Assembly: GCF_028583425.1 (NCBI RefSeq)
Contig: NC_072806.1
Location: 31,418,001-31,482,000, forward strand
Length of the DNA stretch: 64,000 nt
From: Eublepharis macularius
Taxonomy: Eukaryota > Chordata > Lepidosauria > Squamata > Eublepharidae
Direction: 5' to 3'
The first letter of the stretch is position 1. Each line of letters opens with the position of its first letter. Made by a program: the position numbers and the translations under genes. Under the pieces are notes generated by a model that was given only the letters and a program-made list of their open reading frames with translations, was not told the origin of the DNA and did no database searches. This document shows positions 34,755 through 46,763 of the stretch, piece by piece.

Positions 34755-35188
34755 AGGTTGCCAAGCTCCAGATGGGGCCTGGAGATCAGTTCCCCTACAA
34801 AAATGGCTGCTGTGGGGGGGGCTATATGGCATTATATCCCACTCTCTATCCTCCCCAAACCCTGCTCTCACTAGGTTCCAGGGCTTTTTTTCAGCAGGGA
34901 CGCGGTGGAATGGAGTTCCGGAACCTCTTGAAAATGGTCACATGGCCAGTGGCCCCGCCCCCTGATCTCCGGACAGAGGGGAGTTGAGATTGCCCTCCGT
35001 ACGGCTCAGTGACGCGGAGGGCAATCTCAACTCCCCTCTGTCTGGAGATCAGGGGGCGGGGCCACCGGCCATGTGACCATTTTCTCCGAGGGCAACCCAC
35101 TGAGTTCCACCACCTCTTTTCCCAGAAAAAAAGCCCTGCTAGGCTCTATTACCAAATCTCCAGGAATTTCCCAACTTAGAGTTGGCAA
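34755..35188 (+). mobile_element. TAGGGTTGCCA-family element interrupted by MITE copy 7
   Basis: GGTTGCCAAGCTCCAGATGG begins it and CCAACTTAGAGTTGGCAAGG ends it; the middle is replaced by 34879-35138. Confidence 0.6.
34879..35138. mobile_element. Palindromic hAT-like MITE, copy 7
   Basis: Flanked by CTAGGTTC and CTAGGCTC (8 bp, one mismatch). Both arms are well preserved with the GC box. Confidence 0.88.
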
Positions 35189-36128
35189 GGCCAGAATTAC
35201 CAGCAATGTTGAACTGTATATTTTCAGTTGGCTTTCTGCTTGATTTTTTTGCTCTGGATTTTGATGTAACTTGAGTTATAAAAGGTTACTGACTCCTGCA
35301 TCTGAGCATGAGGCATGGGGCATCTGGCTGGACCATAAGGAGCCTGGTCTGATCCAGCCACTCACACAACATTTTTTCCGTCCAATTTATTTCCATAGTA
35401 TAAGGAAGTAACCTAAGACTGGCCTTGCTGCCACAGCAGATCAAACACTCTTCCAGGTCAGCAACCTGTTTCCTACCGTGTCCGGCTGAAGGTCCACAAC
35501 AAGGGCACAAAGCCCTGTGGTTGCCCACCCCAGAAACTGGCATTCAAAGGTATACTGCCTCTGAACATGGAGGTTCCAGTTAGCCACCATGATGAACAAC
35601 TATTGAGGGACCCACTCTTCTTTTGATTTGTCTAATTTCCTCTTAGAGCCATCTAAGATAGCAGCTATCAGTTTTGCTCTGTATTTTGATGTCCAGAGCA
35701 ATTTTGATGTCCAGAGCTGCTATCATTACACCCTGTGGCCGTGAATTCCAGAAGTCATTTGTGTATTAAGCATGACAGTTTGCTCCCATCTCACAGGCTT
35801 CCCATTATCTTTGTTCTGGAGCACCTCCCTGCTCTCCCCAAACTAAAAGGCCTCCTAAACTCTTTAGCTTTGCGGCTCTCTCAAACATTTCCCTTCAATT
35901 GCTCCCTCAGGTTCTATTGCAGATGCTGGAGATGCCACTTGAGACCTGCTGAGTGCAAAGCATATTTCCCCCCAGAAGCAGGCCCCCTTATTCTTTTGCT
36001 TAAACAGTTATTATTTGGCTTCTGCTCCCTCAAGTCCATTTAGGCATATTATTTCCAAAAAGTATAAGCCAAATGTCTCAGAGAAGCCAAGCAAGAAGGC
36101 AAACGCCACCCCTGCTGCCAGCCACCAG
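35189..36128. other. Intergenic stretch, nothing recognised beyond old LINE remnants
   Basis: 35560-35780 resembles a decayed LINE-associated repeat (GAATTCCAGAAGTCATTTGT). No coding gene. Confidence 0.35.
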
Positions 36129-36372
36129 AATTTATTTCCTTTATTCACTACATTTGTAACTTGCCTTCTCCACAGTGGGCACCCAAAACAGCTTACATTA
36201 TTCTCATTGCCTCCATTTTAGCTTTACAACAACCCTGTGAGGTAGGTTAGGCTGTGTGTGTGTGACTGGGACTAGCCCAAGGTCACCTAGCCAGCTTCCA
36301 TGGCAGTGGGGATTCAAACACGGGTCTCCCAGATCATATATTGACACTCTAACCACTATACAACACTGTCCC
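36129..36372 (-). mobile_element. tRNA-derived SINE
   Basis: On the minus strand: TAGTGGTTAGAGTGTCAATA, GTTTGAATCCCCACTGCC (B box), CTAGGTGACCTTGGGCTAGT, CCTACCTCACAGGGTTGTTG and an AATAAAGGAAATAAA tail. Confidence 0.65.
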
Positions 36373-37061
36373 TCCGTCTGGCACTTGCTCCCTCTGACCA
36401 TGTAGGTTCCATTAACTATCAAGGTTAACAGACTGACAGATAACAGGCGATTCATTTGCCAAGTCTTCTTGGAAAGTGAGTCCTTGCTGCCTTCAGGAGA
36501 CAGCCATAATCACTGTGTCGTCCTCCTAGACCAGCCTGAAAATAACTAAAATAAATATAAAATGGTTAGTTGAAAATGGCAGTGAAAAAACTGGAGCGAA
36601 TAATGATCCAGTTATTCGGTGGAAAACTGCAAAGGGGAAAACTGACACTGCATAAAATCAGAGAATTCTGAGAAATCGTTGTGCTGAGACTGTCAGCCTC
36701 TAAATGGACAGCAGGATGGTGCAACTAGCTGCTGGTGGTGATGGTGGTCAGCACTTTGGTGCTTTGATGCCAGTTTATAGACCAAGATGAGGGGGGAAAG
36801 GACTTCAACTGCCAAGAAGGGCCACCTTTGGATTCCATTCATTAGCTAAAGTTGGCCATTCATTAACACATCTAGGTGAAAAGCAAATCATTGCTGATGA
36901 GTCCAGTTTCTGTGACCTGCTCCAGGAGGTCAACATTTCAGTCTCACCTTTCCTTTAAATTACTCAAGACAGCGCACACAGTATTTCCTCCTCCGCTTTA
37001 TCTTCACAACAGCCCTGCTGTTCTGGATAATTTCAAGCTGATCAAGAATTTTCTCGTTCCC

Positions 37062-37695
37062 AGATAAATGTGAATTAATAAGCAGTCAGATTAATAGATT
37101 GACATATATATAGATATATATAGGTTAACAAACAGAACATAGAGAAAATAATTAATTATAAGGACTAAATATAAGGAGCGATTAACTAACAATATTTTCT
37201 TTTTTTTCTGACAAGTTTTGTACCAAACTGAATGTCTGAAGATATAGATGGGTCAAATTGATTGACTACGTGAGGAGAGATATATAGAACTATTATAAAA
37301 AGATAGAATGAGTAATATATATAGAGAATAAGTCAAATTGTTTGATATAAACGAACGTATGATCTATATGGTTTATGATATATAGAAATACCTGAAATTG
37401 AAAAATTGGGATAAATTGTTTATCTAAGATGGAAACAAAGGCTTACAGTTTGGGCATATAATGTTAAAAAAAGTTAAGGATGTACTGCTTAGAATAATGG
37501 AGAATATATATTTGTTTTAGATAGAGGAAGCTAATAAAAGTAAGGGAAAGGGGACAAAGGGTTGGAAAGCTGTTGGAGGTCAACAAAAAGGGGGGGAAAG
37601 GGAGGGGGTTAGAGATGAAAAAATTGGGGAAAATTGAATGTAAATGTGGAAATAATGGATTCTAACCCAATAAAAAATTTTCAAAAAAAAAAAAA
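37062..37695 (+). mobile_element. 5'-truncated L1 (3' UTR only) with target duplication
   Basis: Matches the 3' UTR at 20560-21183 and ends in poly(A). An 18-bp target duplication AAGAATTTTCTCGTTCCC lies at 37044-37061 and 37696-37713. Confidence 0.9.
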
Positions 37696-37978
37696 AAGAA
37701 TTTTCTCGTTCCCCCATATTTCAGCCCCGTACAAGAGCTGCATAACAACTTTGCCCTGGAATATTTTTAAGGGCCAGGGCTATTAGCTGGCCACCCTATG
37801 TAAAGAAGAGTTTTAAAATGGCTCCCAATCTACAGCAGACAGTTGAAAAGTTGGCATTAAGATGTGCCTGCCAAGGCAGAGACCTATGAAATACTATGCC
37901 TAGATATTTAAAAAAGGGTGGTTCTGTTTTGTGAGCATTAACGGTTCATCTATGCTTGAGTCTATTATTACTGAAGAC

Positions 37979-38225
37979 CAGGGCTTTTTTTTCTGGGAAA
38001 AGAGGTGGTGGAACTCAGTGGTTTGTCCTCAGAGAAAATGGTCACATGGCTGGTGGCCCCGCCCCCTGATCTCCAGACAGAGGGGAGTTTAGATGCTCAG
38101 CGGCGTGGAGGGCAATCTAAACTCCCCTCTGTCTGGAGATCAGGGGGCGGGGCCACCAGCCATGTGACCATTTTCAAGATGTTCCGGAACTCCGTTCCCC
38201 CGCGTTCCCCCTGAAAAAAGCCCTG
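37979..38225. mobile_element. Palindromic hAT-like MITE, copy 8, inserted in a LINE
   Basis: Flanked by CTGAAGAC and TCGAAGAC (8 bp, two mismatches). The minus-strand LINE frame (KTKIVVF) continues across it. Confidence 0.85.
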
Positions 38226-38233
38226 TCGAAGAC

Positions 38234-38416
38234 GACAATTTTTGTTTTATTATAATTAATTCTTAATTCTTTTCTATCACAATAATCAGCCAGCCTAACT
38301 AGCATCCTTCTGAGCCCAATTTTGGTAAAGGACATAATTGCCATATCATCTGCATACAGCAGAACTGAGATTTTCTGACCAACCAGTGAAGCAGGGGGAA
38401 AGTTCAGGAATTTCAT
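38234..38416 (-). pseudogene. LINE RT fragment
   Basis: Reads SVLLYADDMAIMSFTKIGLR then ADYCDRKELRINYNKTKIVV; YADD is the RT active site. Interrupted by MITE copy 8. Same type of LINE as 59826-61040. Confidence 0.7.
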
Positions 38417-38532
38417 AGCATGAATAAAATCATTGATATAAAAATTAAACTAAAAGGAGTTCAACAAACTGCCTTGTTTTACACACTTCCTTAGTGGGAT
38501 AGGGTCCGTAAGAGAGCTGAGTGAACCCACTC

Positions 38533-38886
38533 TTATCCTGAATGTAATTCCCTCAGTATCCTCAAAAGCCTTCTATTGATGTTTGTTTGGGTTAGGGTTT
38601 GTGGTGGACGAAACTGTATACACTGTTCCAAATGCAGCCGCAACATAGATCCATTCAAAGGCATTACAATAGTGGCAGTTTTATTTTCAAAGGTTTTGCT
38701 AATAATCCTTAGTGTACAATTTGCCTTCTTCACCAGGAAGGCACACTGACATGACATTTTCATCAAGCTGTCTGCCATGACTTCAAGATCTCTTTCTTCA
38801 ACAGAATCAACAGTTACTGCCTCTTCAGAACCCATCAGCATATATTTAAACTTGGGGGTGGGGTTGTCTTGCTTTACATTTGCCAT
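38533..38886 (-). pseudogene. Jockey/CR1-like LINE RT C-terminal fragment
   Basis: The frame reads KFKYMLMGSEEAVTVDSVEE, ERDLEVMADSLMKMSCQCAF and PLNGSMLRLHLEQCIQF, corresponding to the region after the RT core in such LINEs. No intact element. Confidence 0.65.
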
Positions 38887-39370
38887 GGTTTTCTGACTTT
38901 ATTTTGTGAGGTGAATATGAAGATTTTTACTCAGGTAAAAATCCAAAAGTTTCAAAAGGAAGTGCCAACATCTTGGATAATCCCAAGTGTAATTTTTAGA
39001 GAGAATTTCCTTAGTGGGGCATTACCAAATTTTCTGACTGTTCTGTGAAAGTGTGAGTTCCTTGTACCATTTCTTGATACTTGGGATGAAATTGCCTGTG
39101 GCTTTTTTGGGGGGCAAAATGACAAAATTAGTAACAACAACAACAACAGGTTCTGGGATAAAATCCTCTCCACTCCTCCCCAGTTACTGCCCCCAAATGT
39201 CCAAGAATTTCTCAAGCTGGAGTTGGCAACCATACCAGTATGTCAAAATATTGCATGCCAGTACCAAAACGGGTCTTCAATAAGTCTATCAGACAAGACA
39301 TTCAATAGTGCAGTAAGACAATCACATATATATTTACTTGGAAGAAATGCCACTAAGTTCAACAGACTAT

Positions 39371-39562
39371 GGCCATTTCCACACTGCTTACCTTCCCTCG
39401 GAACGACCCGGAACATTGTGCAAAAAATGCAGAAGATTGTGTTTTCTCGCGTGAGATTTGCACAATGTCGCGCAAGTCTCACGCGAGAAAACACGATCTT
39501 CTGTGTTTTTTGAGCGATGTTTCAGGTCATTCCGAGGGAAGGTAAGCAGTGTGGAAACGGCC
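39371..39562. mobile_element. Palindromic GGCCATTTCC-type MITE
   Basis: The ends are GGCCATTTCCACACTGC and GCAGTGTGGAAACGGCC; flanks are TAT on both sides (3-bp duplication). The arms pair almost fully. Confidence 0.8.
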
Positions 39563-39657
39563 TATGTAAAATGAGCATAAAGTTGTGTAATTATTTGAAG
39601 CGCACAATTCAGTTGGTCATGTAATAAAATTAGAATCCCTTTGATGCAGAAGTCTGG

Positions 39658-40186
39658 TGTAGCAGGCCTCAAGGAAAACGTTTTATATTATATTGATTAT
39701 TAACTAATAAGTGCTATAATATTGTTCTGATTAACTAACATTTAAGAAATATTAAATAAAATCCTTCTTCAGAGTAAAATATGGCTGTCAAGTCAGCTAG
39801 ATACTGTTGGAACAGGAAACTTGTAGCCTGAGAAAAGAAGAAGTATATTGCATTGTATATCTCAGAATAGACTGCTTGAAAGCTAATGAAACTGCAGTGC
39901 TGAATTAAAAGAAATGTCTGATTTATGCCGTGTAAAGAAAAGGTCATGTCTGGGGCAATGATCTTGATGATGAGGCTAAAATATTGTAAACTTGTAATCA
40001 ACTATGTGCCACATGCTATGTGATGTAAGCAAGCTTGACTATTTCAGCATCTGAACTCTCTCTATTCGGGGCTCAGAGATTTTGAAGTGATATGATATCA
40101 CATCTGAGCCAGCCGGCTTAATAAATTTTCCTTCTTAAGATTCTGTTTGGTTTTAAGTCCTTGGGCAAATCCCTAGTCCTGCTACA
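39658..40186. mobile_element. Solo LTR of an endogenous retrovirus-like element
   Basis: The ends are TGTAGCAGG and CCTGCTACA (perfect 9-bp inverted, TG...CA). A 4-bp duplication CTGG flanks both sides (39654-39657 and 40187-40190). AATAAA at about 40118 sits toward the right end, suggesting plus orientation. No internal viral genes are present. Confidence 0.75.
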
Positions 40187-40249
40187 CTGGTACTTTTTTT
40201 TGGTAAACATAATATACCAAGGGTGTAATTTTTTCTGGGATTTTGCTCT

Positions 40250-41490
40250 GCCCTACATTCTACTTACTTTGAATTAGAATTAGAATTTGATATGCAGATG
40301 ATACTACATTATTGGCAGAAAATAGTGAAGACTTGAAACGACTACTGATGAAGGTTAGAGGAGAAAGTGCCAAAGCAGGATTACAGCTGCACATCAAGAA
40401 GACAAAAGTAATGACTACTGAGTAAGTACACAATTGTAAAGTTGACTATGAGGAAATTGAAATAGTTCAAGATTTTCTATTCCTTGGCTCAGTCATCAAC
40501 CAAAAGGGCAGGGCTTTTTTCAGCCGGAACATGGTAGAACGGAGTTCCGGCACCTCTTGAAAATGGTCACATGGCCGGTGGCCCCGCCCCCTGATCTCCA
40601 GACAGAGGGGAGTTTAGATTGCCCTCCACGCCATGGCACAGAGGGCGATCTAAACTCCCCTCTGTCTGGAGATTGGGGCGGAGCCACCGGCCATGTGACC
40701 ATTTTCGCCAAGGGCGATTTAAACTTTAAAAAACTCCCCCCTTGTTCCCGCTGACTCAAAGTGATGTCATTGTGCGGTCCTGAGTTCCACCACTGAGTTC
40801 CACCACCTCTTTCCCCAGAAAAAAGCCCTGCAAAAGGGAGGCTGCAACCAAGAAATCAGAAGAAGACTGAGACTCGGAAGAGCCGCTGTGAGGGAACTAG
40901 AAAAGATCCTTAAAGATAAAGATGTCTCTCTGGGGACCAAGATCAAGCTAATCCAAAATATAGTATTCCCCATTACTACGAATGGATGTGAAAGTTGGAC
41001 AACGAAGAAAGCTGACAGGAAGAAAATTGATTCATTTGAAATGTGGTGCTGGAGGAGAATTTAGCAGATACCATCGATGGCCAAAAACACAAATAAGTGG
41101 GTTCTAGATCAAACCAAGCCTGAATTCTGACAAAACTGAGGCTATTGTACTTTGGCCACATCATGAAAAGACAAGATTCTCTGGAAAGTCAATAATGCTA
41201 GGAAAAGTAGAAGGCAGTAGGTAAAGAGGAAGATCTAAAACGAGATGGCTTGACTCAATAAAAGAAGCCACATCCTCCAGTTTGCAAGATCTGTGCAAGT
41301 TTGTTTGTCAGCTCGGCAGTCCATGGCAGATAGACCCCCAAACCCCTCACAGTTGGGTTCTCTGGCTCCAGTCTCTTTGGGGGCGTGGGTGTGTGCACTC
41401 ATGACACTGTTAATGATAGGATGTTTTGGAGGTCTTTCATTCATATAGTCGCCATAGTTTGGAGGCGACTTGATGGCACATAACACACAC
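40250..41490 (+). mobile_element. RTE/BovB LINE, 3' part, split by MITE copy 9
   Basis: The frame reads ADDTTLLAENSEDLKRLLMK then GLQLHIKKTKVMTT (RT motif). After the MITE it continues, with stops, to the BovB tail (AGGCGACTTGATGGCACATA at about 41460). It is degenerate. Confidence 0.8.
40509..40830. mobile_element. Palindromic hAT-like MITE, copy 9
   Basis: A perfect 8-bp duplication CAAAAGGG (40501-40508 and 40831-40838), inserted in BovB. Confidence 0.9.
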
Positions 41491-41499
41491 ATTTGAGAC

Positions 41500-42789
41500 A
41501 TGGACAATGTGGTTTGAGCTTCTTCAATTCCTTTGCGTCTCCTCACACATACATTTCCAATGTGCATGTGTGCATTGATAAGAATCTGCAAAGATGGAGC
41601 AATCGTGATGTGATCATTAGCATATGCAAACAAACAGAGTTATACCCTTCTAAGCCCATTACCTCCACTGATTTTAGAAGGGTATCACTTTGCTCAGGAT
41701 TGCACTATGTATGAATAGTATGTAATGTTTTACTGATGCAGACACATGCATTGGTGAAAAACCACACTGAAAAAAAATCTTAATAAACCATCTATACAAT
41801 CCCACCCAGATTGCTTATTTATACAGGCCTGTGAATCGAGAGGATGAAAATAGATCAATGAATGACAAAGCTGAAGTTGCTTTGTGAATGAATTGGAAAT
41901 GATGGCGTTTAGAGTTCTGCTTAACACTTGGGAATACCAACAGTACATTGCTAAGCAGAAGACCGTGGTTCGTGCCCAGTGATGCCTTGATTTCCAGTGA
42001 TGCAAGATTTCCAGAGTATTATCTGTTAGAAGAAGGGACTGGCAATGTCTCTTGCTTAGGCCTTTAGGACTGCCAACTGAGAAGAAGGAAGGCAACAACC
42101 ATGGAGTCAGTTAGATAGATAGGCTGCTATCAGCCTCCTTCCTGCCAGGGGAACTTCTTTCCCTTCTCTCCCCCTCCTCTCTCTCTTCTTCCCTGCATGC
42201 ACCAGGAGAGGCAGCATGGTGTCTCCTCCTGAGAGAGAGGGCCTATTTTCAATCTAAAGCCATCCTAGCTAGTTAGATCAGTTACAAGTTCTTTCTCTCT
42301 GCTAAACTCATGTAAATATATGTCTTTAGATAAACAAACCGTTATTGGTTCTCTAACTTGAACGAGAGCTTTCTGCATGCAGTTTGTTTAGTCAACGTGC
42401 CTTAACTAAAACCCAATATTATCTATTGGTCATTAAGGTTCTACTGGACTCCAGTCTTGCTTTTCTACTGCAGACAAACATGACTATCCACCCCAAACCA
42501 CTCCTAAGTAAAGCTACACACCCTTCTAAGCCTATTGACTTCAATGGCTTTAGAAGATTATGCCTTTGCATGGGTCTCCTTCAGGGAACTCCTGCTGCAC
42601 AGTTAAGGTTAGAAGTTGGACTACCCTCTATTAAAAAGAATCCACTTGAAACTTATAAATATTATAAGAAACTTGACAGTATTTCCAAAGACCATCTGGT
42701 AAAATATTGTTTTTGGTACTACAAAGAAGGGAATCAGTGGTCTAATTTTGCTGTCTCCTCTTCTGCAGTTATATTCTTTGCCTTTGCTG
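41500..42789. other. Intergenic stretch, no gene recognised
   Basis: Contains small palindrome-type fragments (CCCTTCTAAGCC at 41646 and 42530). No coding signal. Confidence 0.35.
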
Positions 42790-42828
42790 TAAAACTTAGG
42801 GACTCAAGCAATATTCAAAACTGGTTAT

Positions 42829-43839
42829 TTGAAAAAAAATGCCCTCCATGATATTGGTATGGCTCAACAATCTAAATTCCACCATTGTCTGACAACCAGT
42901 TGCTTCCAATGGGATAACGAATTCTATGAACAGATGGATGGGGTGTCCATGGGAAGCCCTCTCAGCCCAGTTATAGCAAACTTCTACATGGAACATTTTG
43001 AAAAAACAGCTCTAGAATCAGCACCCCACAAACCTACAGTCTGGTTCTGGTTCGTAGATGATACCTTTATCATTTGGAGCCACGGTGAGGAAGAATTGAT
43101 GGAGTTTTTAAACCACCTCAACAATATCCACCTGAACATACAATTTACCATGGAGAAAGACATCAGGGGGAAACTTCCATTTCTAGATACCTTGGTCATC
43201 CGCAAAGCAAGCTTTCAGTTAGGTCACAAGGTCTACAGAAAACCAACTCACAGAGATCGGTACTTACACAAAAACTCCAATCACCACCCTCGACAGAAAA
43301 GAGGCATAATAAAAACATTAGTAGACCGTGCAAGACGGATATGTGAACCACACTTTCTCAACGATGAAACTAATAATCTAAACCACACACTTCAAGAAAA
43401 TGGCTACTCCAGAAATGAAATCAGAAGAGCAATTAAACCAAGGATAAATCAAACAACCAAGGAAAAAAAGTCTCCCACAGGAAAAGTGTTTTTGCCATAT
43501 ATCAAAGGAATCACTGATCAGATGGGAAAGCTTATGAAAAAGCACAACCTTCAAGCAGTATTCAGACCCACCAGAAAAATACAACAGATGCTACGATCAG
43601 CAAAAGACAGTAAAGACCCCCTCACCTCTGCAGGAGTATACCGCATACCCTGCAGCTGTGGACAAGTTTACATCGGGACCACACAGCGTAGCATCCAGAC
43701 AAGAATAAAAGAACATGAAAGACACTGCAGACTTGGCTATCCGGAAAAATCAGCAGTGGCTGACCATAGCCTAACTCAAACAGGACACAGTATCCTATTC
43801 CAGGACACTAAAATACTGGATGACACTTCCAACTACTTT
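42829..43839 (+). pseudogene. Penelope RT/GIY-YIG frame, first part
   Basis: The open frame is uninterrupted up to NYF (43839), where a transposon enters. Residues 1-140 are RT palm/thumb; about 270-335 are GIY-YIG. The open frame continues into the insert to 44073, but that part is not Penelope. Confidence 0.8.
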
Positions 43840-44839
43840 GGTCGAATCCACATTCACCCATTACCCGCATGTTTATCAGATATCTTCCGTTTGCCTCCAA
43901 TCCGCGATTTTTTCCTCTTCGTTCACATTCCTGCTTCCAATCCGTCTTTCTCTTGCGTCCCTCTGGTCACACGGCCGCTCGAAAACCGCTTTTTTGGGCG
44001 GGACCTTTTTTCCCCACCCATTTTTTTTATTTTTTTGAGCGCACTTTTCCATTATTTCGATCTTGCCTTATAAAGAAACATCATTGAAGATAATGATGCC
44101 TCTCTTTCCCCCACTGACAGCACTGATGGCTCTCTCCCATTTCTTTTTTGGAAATTTGGAAGCATGTGGGAAGCTTTCGTGGGCATTTCCTATGCAGGAC
44201 AGTTCAGTGCCTGAATTTTACTGAAGTTTCACTTCCTTGGAGTGTCATTATGTTCCCAATAGTCACTGGCCGAATACGCATTTACCCCACACCCGCATTT
44301 TCCACTTTTGAGGGAGGGAACAAATCTTACTTTTCCGTTATTTCGATCTTGCCTTATAAGGATATTGTATTTCTTTATAAGGATATTGTAATTTCGATAT
44401 TACAGTAATATAAAATAAAAAAAATAAAAAACAGTTAAAAAGGAAGTTTCGCGAGTCCGTTCTGAGGATGGATTTACCCCAAAATGATTTTTCAACTACC
44501 AGATTTGATTCAGAAACAGCATAATCAATAAATCCAATGCTATGAAGTCAAAAACAGTCTTTTGCAGACTACGGAGCACTTGCAAGTTGAATCAACCAAT
44601 AGGAATTCTCAGAACGGCCGGAGAGACAGGAAGGGGGGTGGTTTTTAAAAAAAACTGTGTAAATTGCGCACTGGGCCATTCACGGCCACCGTGAAACTCC
44701 CGTTGAAAACCTGTGACCACATATTCGAGAGAAATGCTAATGAAATGCGTCTGTTTAATGAGGTAATGTGACCGGCACTCGGGATTGCATGGGGAATGCG
44801 GGGAACATGCGACTTAGAATGAGTAATATGGATTCGCCC
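43840..44839. mobile_element. 1-kb GGYCGAATCC-type DNA transposon inside Penelope
   Basis: The ends are GGTCGAATCCACATTCACCC and mirror ATGGATTCGCCC; flanks are TTT on both sides (43837-43839 and 44840-44842). Removing it restores the Penelope frame as NYFVSLHREA. It has an internal copy of the end (GGCCGAATACGCATTTACCC, about 44268). No transposase is visible. Confidence 0.85.
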
Positions 44840-45127
44840 TTTGTCAGCTTGCACAGGGAAGCCATTGAAATTCATAAGCATAAGCACAATTTCAACAGGA
44901 AAGAAGAGAACTTAAGAATGAATAGAGCATGGTTTCCAGTCCTGAAAAACATCAGACTAACAAAATACTCCATACCTGACAATAGCCCTGCAGAGAAGAT
45001 TAGCATATCAAGCACCAATCCAGATGCAAAAGAACCTCCTCAGGATACAGTGAAGCCTCCCTCCATTAGCATTCCACACCCTGGGAAACTCTTACAGGAT
45101 GACTCAGCCCAAACCCTACCTCCCTGA
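44840..45127 (+). pseudogene. Penelope C-terminal segment after the insertion
   Basis: Reads EAIEIHKHKHNFNRKEENLR then MNRAWFPVLKNIR, the end of the Penelope endonuclease region, then a linker to a stop at 45125. Confidence 0.75.
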
Positions 45128-45309
45128 GTAGATATAAATTACCTGCCAACTTCTTTTCCCCACTGTGACACTGAGAGATCTCTGTCTTTCGGTGCTACAC
45201 CTCTGAAGATGCCAGTCACAGCTGCTGGCGAAACGTCAGGAACTACAATGCCAAGACCACGGCAATACAGCCTGGAAAACCCACAACAACCAATCTAAAT
45301 TCTCTCTGT

Positions 45310-45510
45310 GTTGTCTTCAAGTCATAACTTATGGCATCCACTTGAGGGGTTTTCATGGCAAGAGACCATCAGAGGTGGTTTGCTGTTGCCTGCCTCTGCA
45401 ACCCTGGTCTTCATTGGAAGTCTCCCATCCAATTCCTAACCAAGGCCAACCCTACTTAGCTTCTGAGATATGACCAGATCAGGGTCACCTGGGCTATTCA
45501 GGTGAGGGCT
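45310..45510 (-). mobile_element. 5S rRNA-derived SINE
   Basis: On the minus strand: TAGGGTTGGCCTTGGTTAGG, then GATGGGAGAC, AACCACCTCTGATGGTCTCT and AAGTTATGACTTGAAGACAA. Confidence 0.6.
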
Positions 45511-45539
45511 CTCTTTGTGGTATCCTCTGATTAAGAAAA

Positions 45540-46118
45540 AAACAAATTCTTGTTATTTAGCTGACTTCTCTAATGCTACATTAAGAAAAGTATTTACTAT
45601 TGCTTGTTTCCAAACTATGCCATTTGAGTACTTATAGGGCAGATTTCAAAAAATACCTATGGAACAATGCCTCTGTGGTCTTCAGCATATGGAAGATACT
45701 GTACACTGTGTTTTTCCTTTTCGTTCTAGTAGTGTTAAAAAGGCTACAGCTCCTTCTATAGGTCCATTTGAAACAAACTGCTCAATCAACTTGTACATTT
45801 TTCCAGCTCAGATAAGGAATGTATTTATTGACTGATGCTATTCCTTTTGTTACCCTAAAAGCGGCTACTTTTCTTTTTTATCAATACATATAAGGAAGAA
45901 ATTAGTATTTGTAAGAGTTTTAGCCAAACTGTAACTCCATGCTTTTGCATGTTGTATTTATTTCTTACCATCTCAGTTTTAAACTTTTAAGTTTTGCTCT
46001 GTTATGTAAAAATGTAATAATGTTTTAACCCTTTTGTTGTGGCATATTGTTATATGTTGGTGTATATGCTGGAATATTATGGCCTATGGCTATAAAAATA
46101 AACTGTTACTGTACTGTA
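45540..46118 (+). mobile_element. LINE 3' UTR
   Basis: AT-rich with the end GGCCTATGGCTATAAAAATA AACTG, matching in style the 3' end of the LINE at 59826 (minus strand: GGCCTATGGGTATAGACAAT). Confidence 0.5.
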
Positions 46119-46228
46119 CAACAACCCTGGAGGTAGGTTAGGCTGAGGGAAAGAGAGTGGGCAAACCAGCGATACCTGGATGGGCCTTTGACACTTGGTC
46201 TTTCTGGTTATTGACCGATATTCTTACC

Positions 46229-46763
46229 CAGGGCTTTTTTTCTGGGGAAAGAGGTGGTGGAACTCAGTGGGTTGCCCTCGGAGAAAATGGTCACATGGCT
46301 AGTGGCCCCGCCCCCTGATCTCCAGACAGAGGGGAGTTTAGATTGCCCTCCACGCCGCAATCTAAACTCCCCTCTGTCCAGAGATCAGGGGGCGGGGCCA
46401 CCAGCCATGTGACCATTTTCAAGAGGTTCCGGAACTCCGTTCCCCCGCGTTCCCCCTGAAAAAAAGCCCTGCCAAAGACAACAATTTTTGTTTTATTATA
46501 ATTAATTCTTAATTCTTCTCTATCTCAATAATCAGCCAGCCTAACTAGCAAACTCCCCTCTGTCTGGAGATCAGGGGGCATGGGCACAAGCCATGTGACC
46601 ATTTTCTCCGAGGGCAACCCACTGAGTTCCACCACCGCAGCGCAGAGGGCCATCTAAACTCCCCTCTGTCTGGAGATCAGGGGGCGGGGCCACCGGCCAT
46701 GTGACCATTTTCAAGAGGTGCCGGAACTCCGTTCCACTGTGTTCCCACTGAAAAAAAGCCCCG
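46229..46763. mobile_element. Composite hAT-like MITE, copy 10, with captured LINE DNA
   Basis: A perfect 8-bp outer duplication TTCTTACC (46221-46228 and 46764-46771). Inside are a full MITE ending at 46471, 79 bp of LINE sequence (46472-46550) identical in extent to 38226-38304, then further MITE arms. Confidence 0.88.

Larger units (their letters stand above)
42790..45298 (+). mobile_element. Penelope-like retroelement (RT + GIY-YIG), 5'-truncated and interrupted
   Basis: The frame from 42829 reads QMDGVSMGSPLSPVIANFYM then FVDDTF (residues 75-78, RT active site), followed by a GIY-YIG endonuclease (GVYRIPCSCGQVYIGTTQRS, about residue 270 on). The end of the endonuclease resumes at 44843 (VSLHREAIEIHKH, NRKEENLRMNRAWFPVLK). 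The 3' tail at 45160-45298 is the source type for the tail elements at 10697 and 23502. The N-terminal part of RT is missing. A 1000-bp DNA transposon cuts the gene at 43840-44839. Confidence 0.88.
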
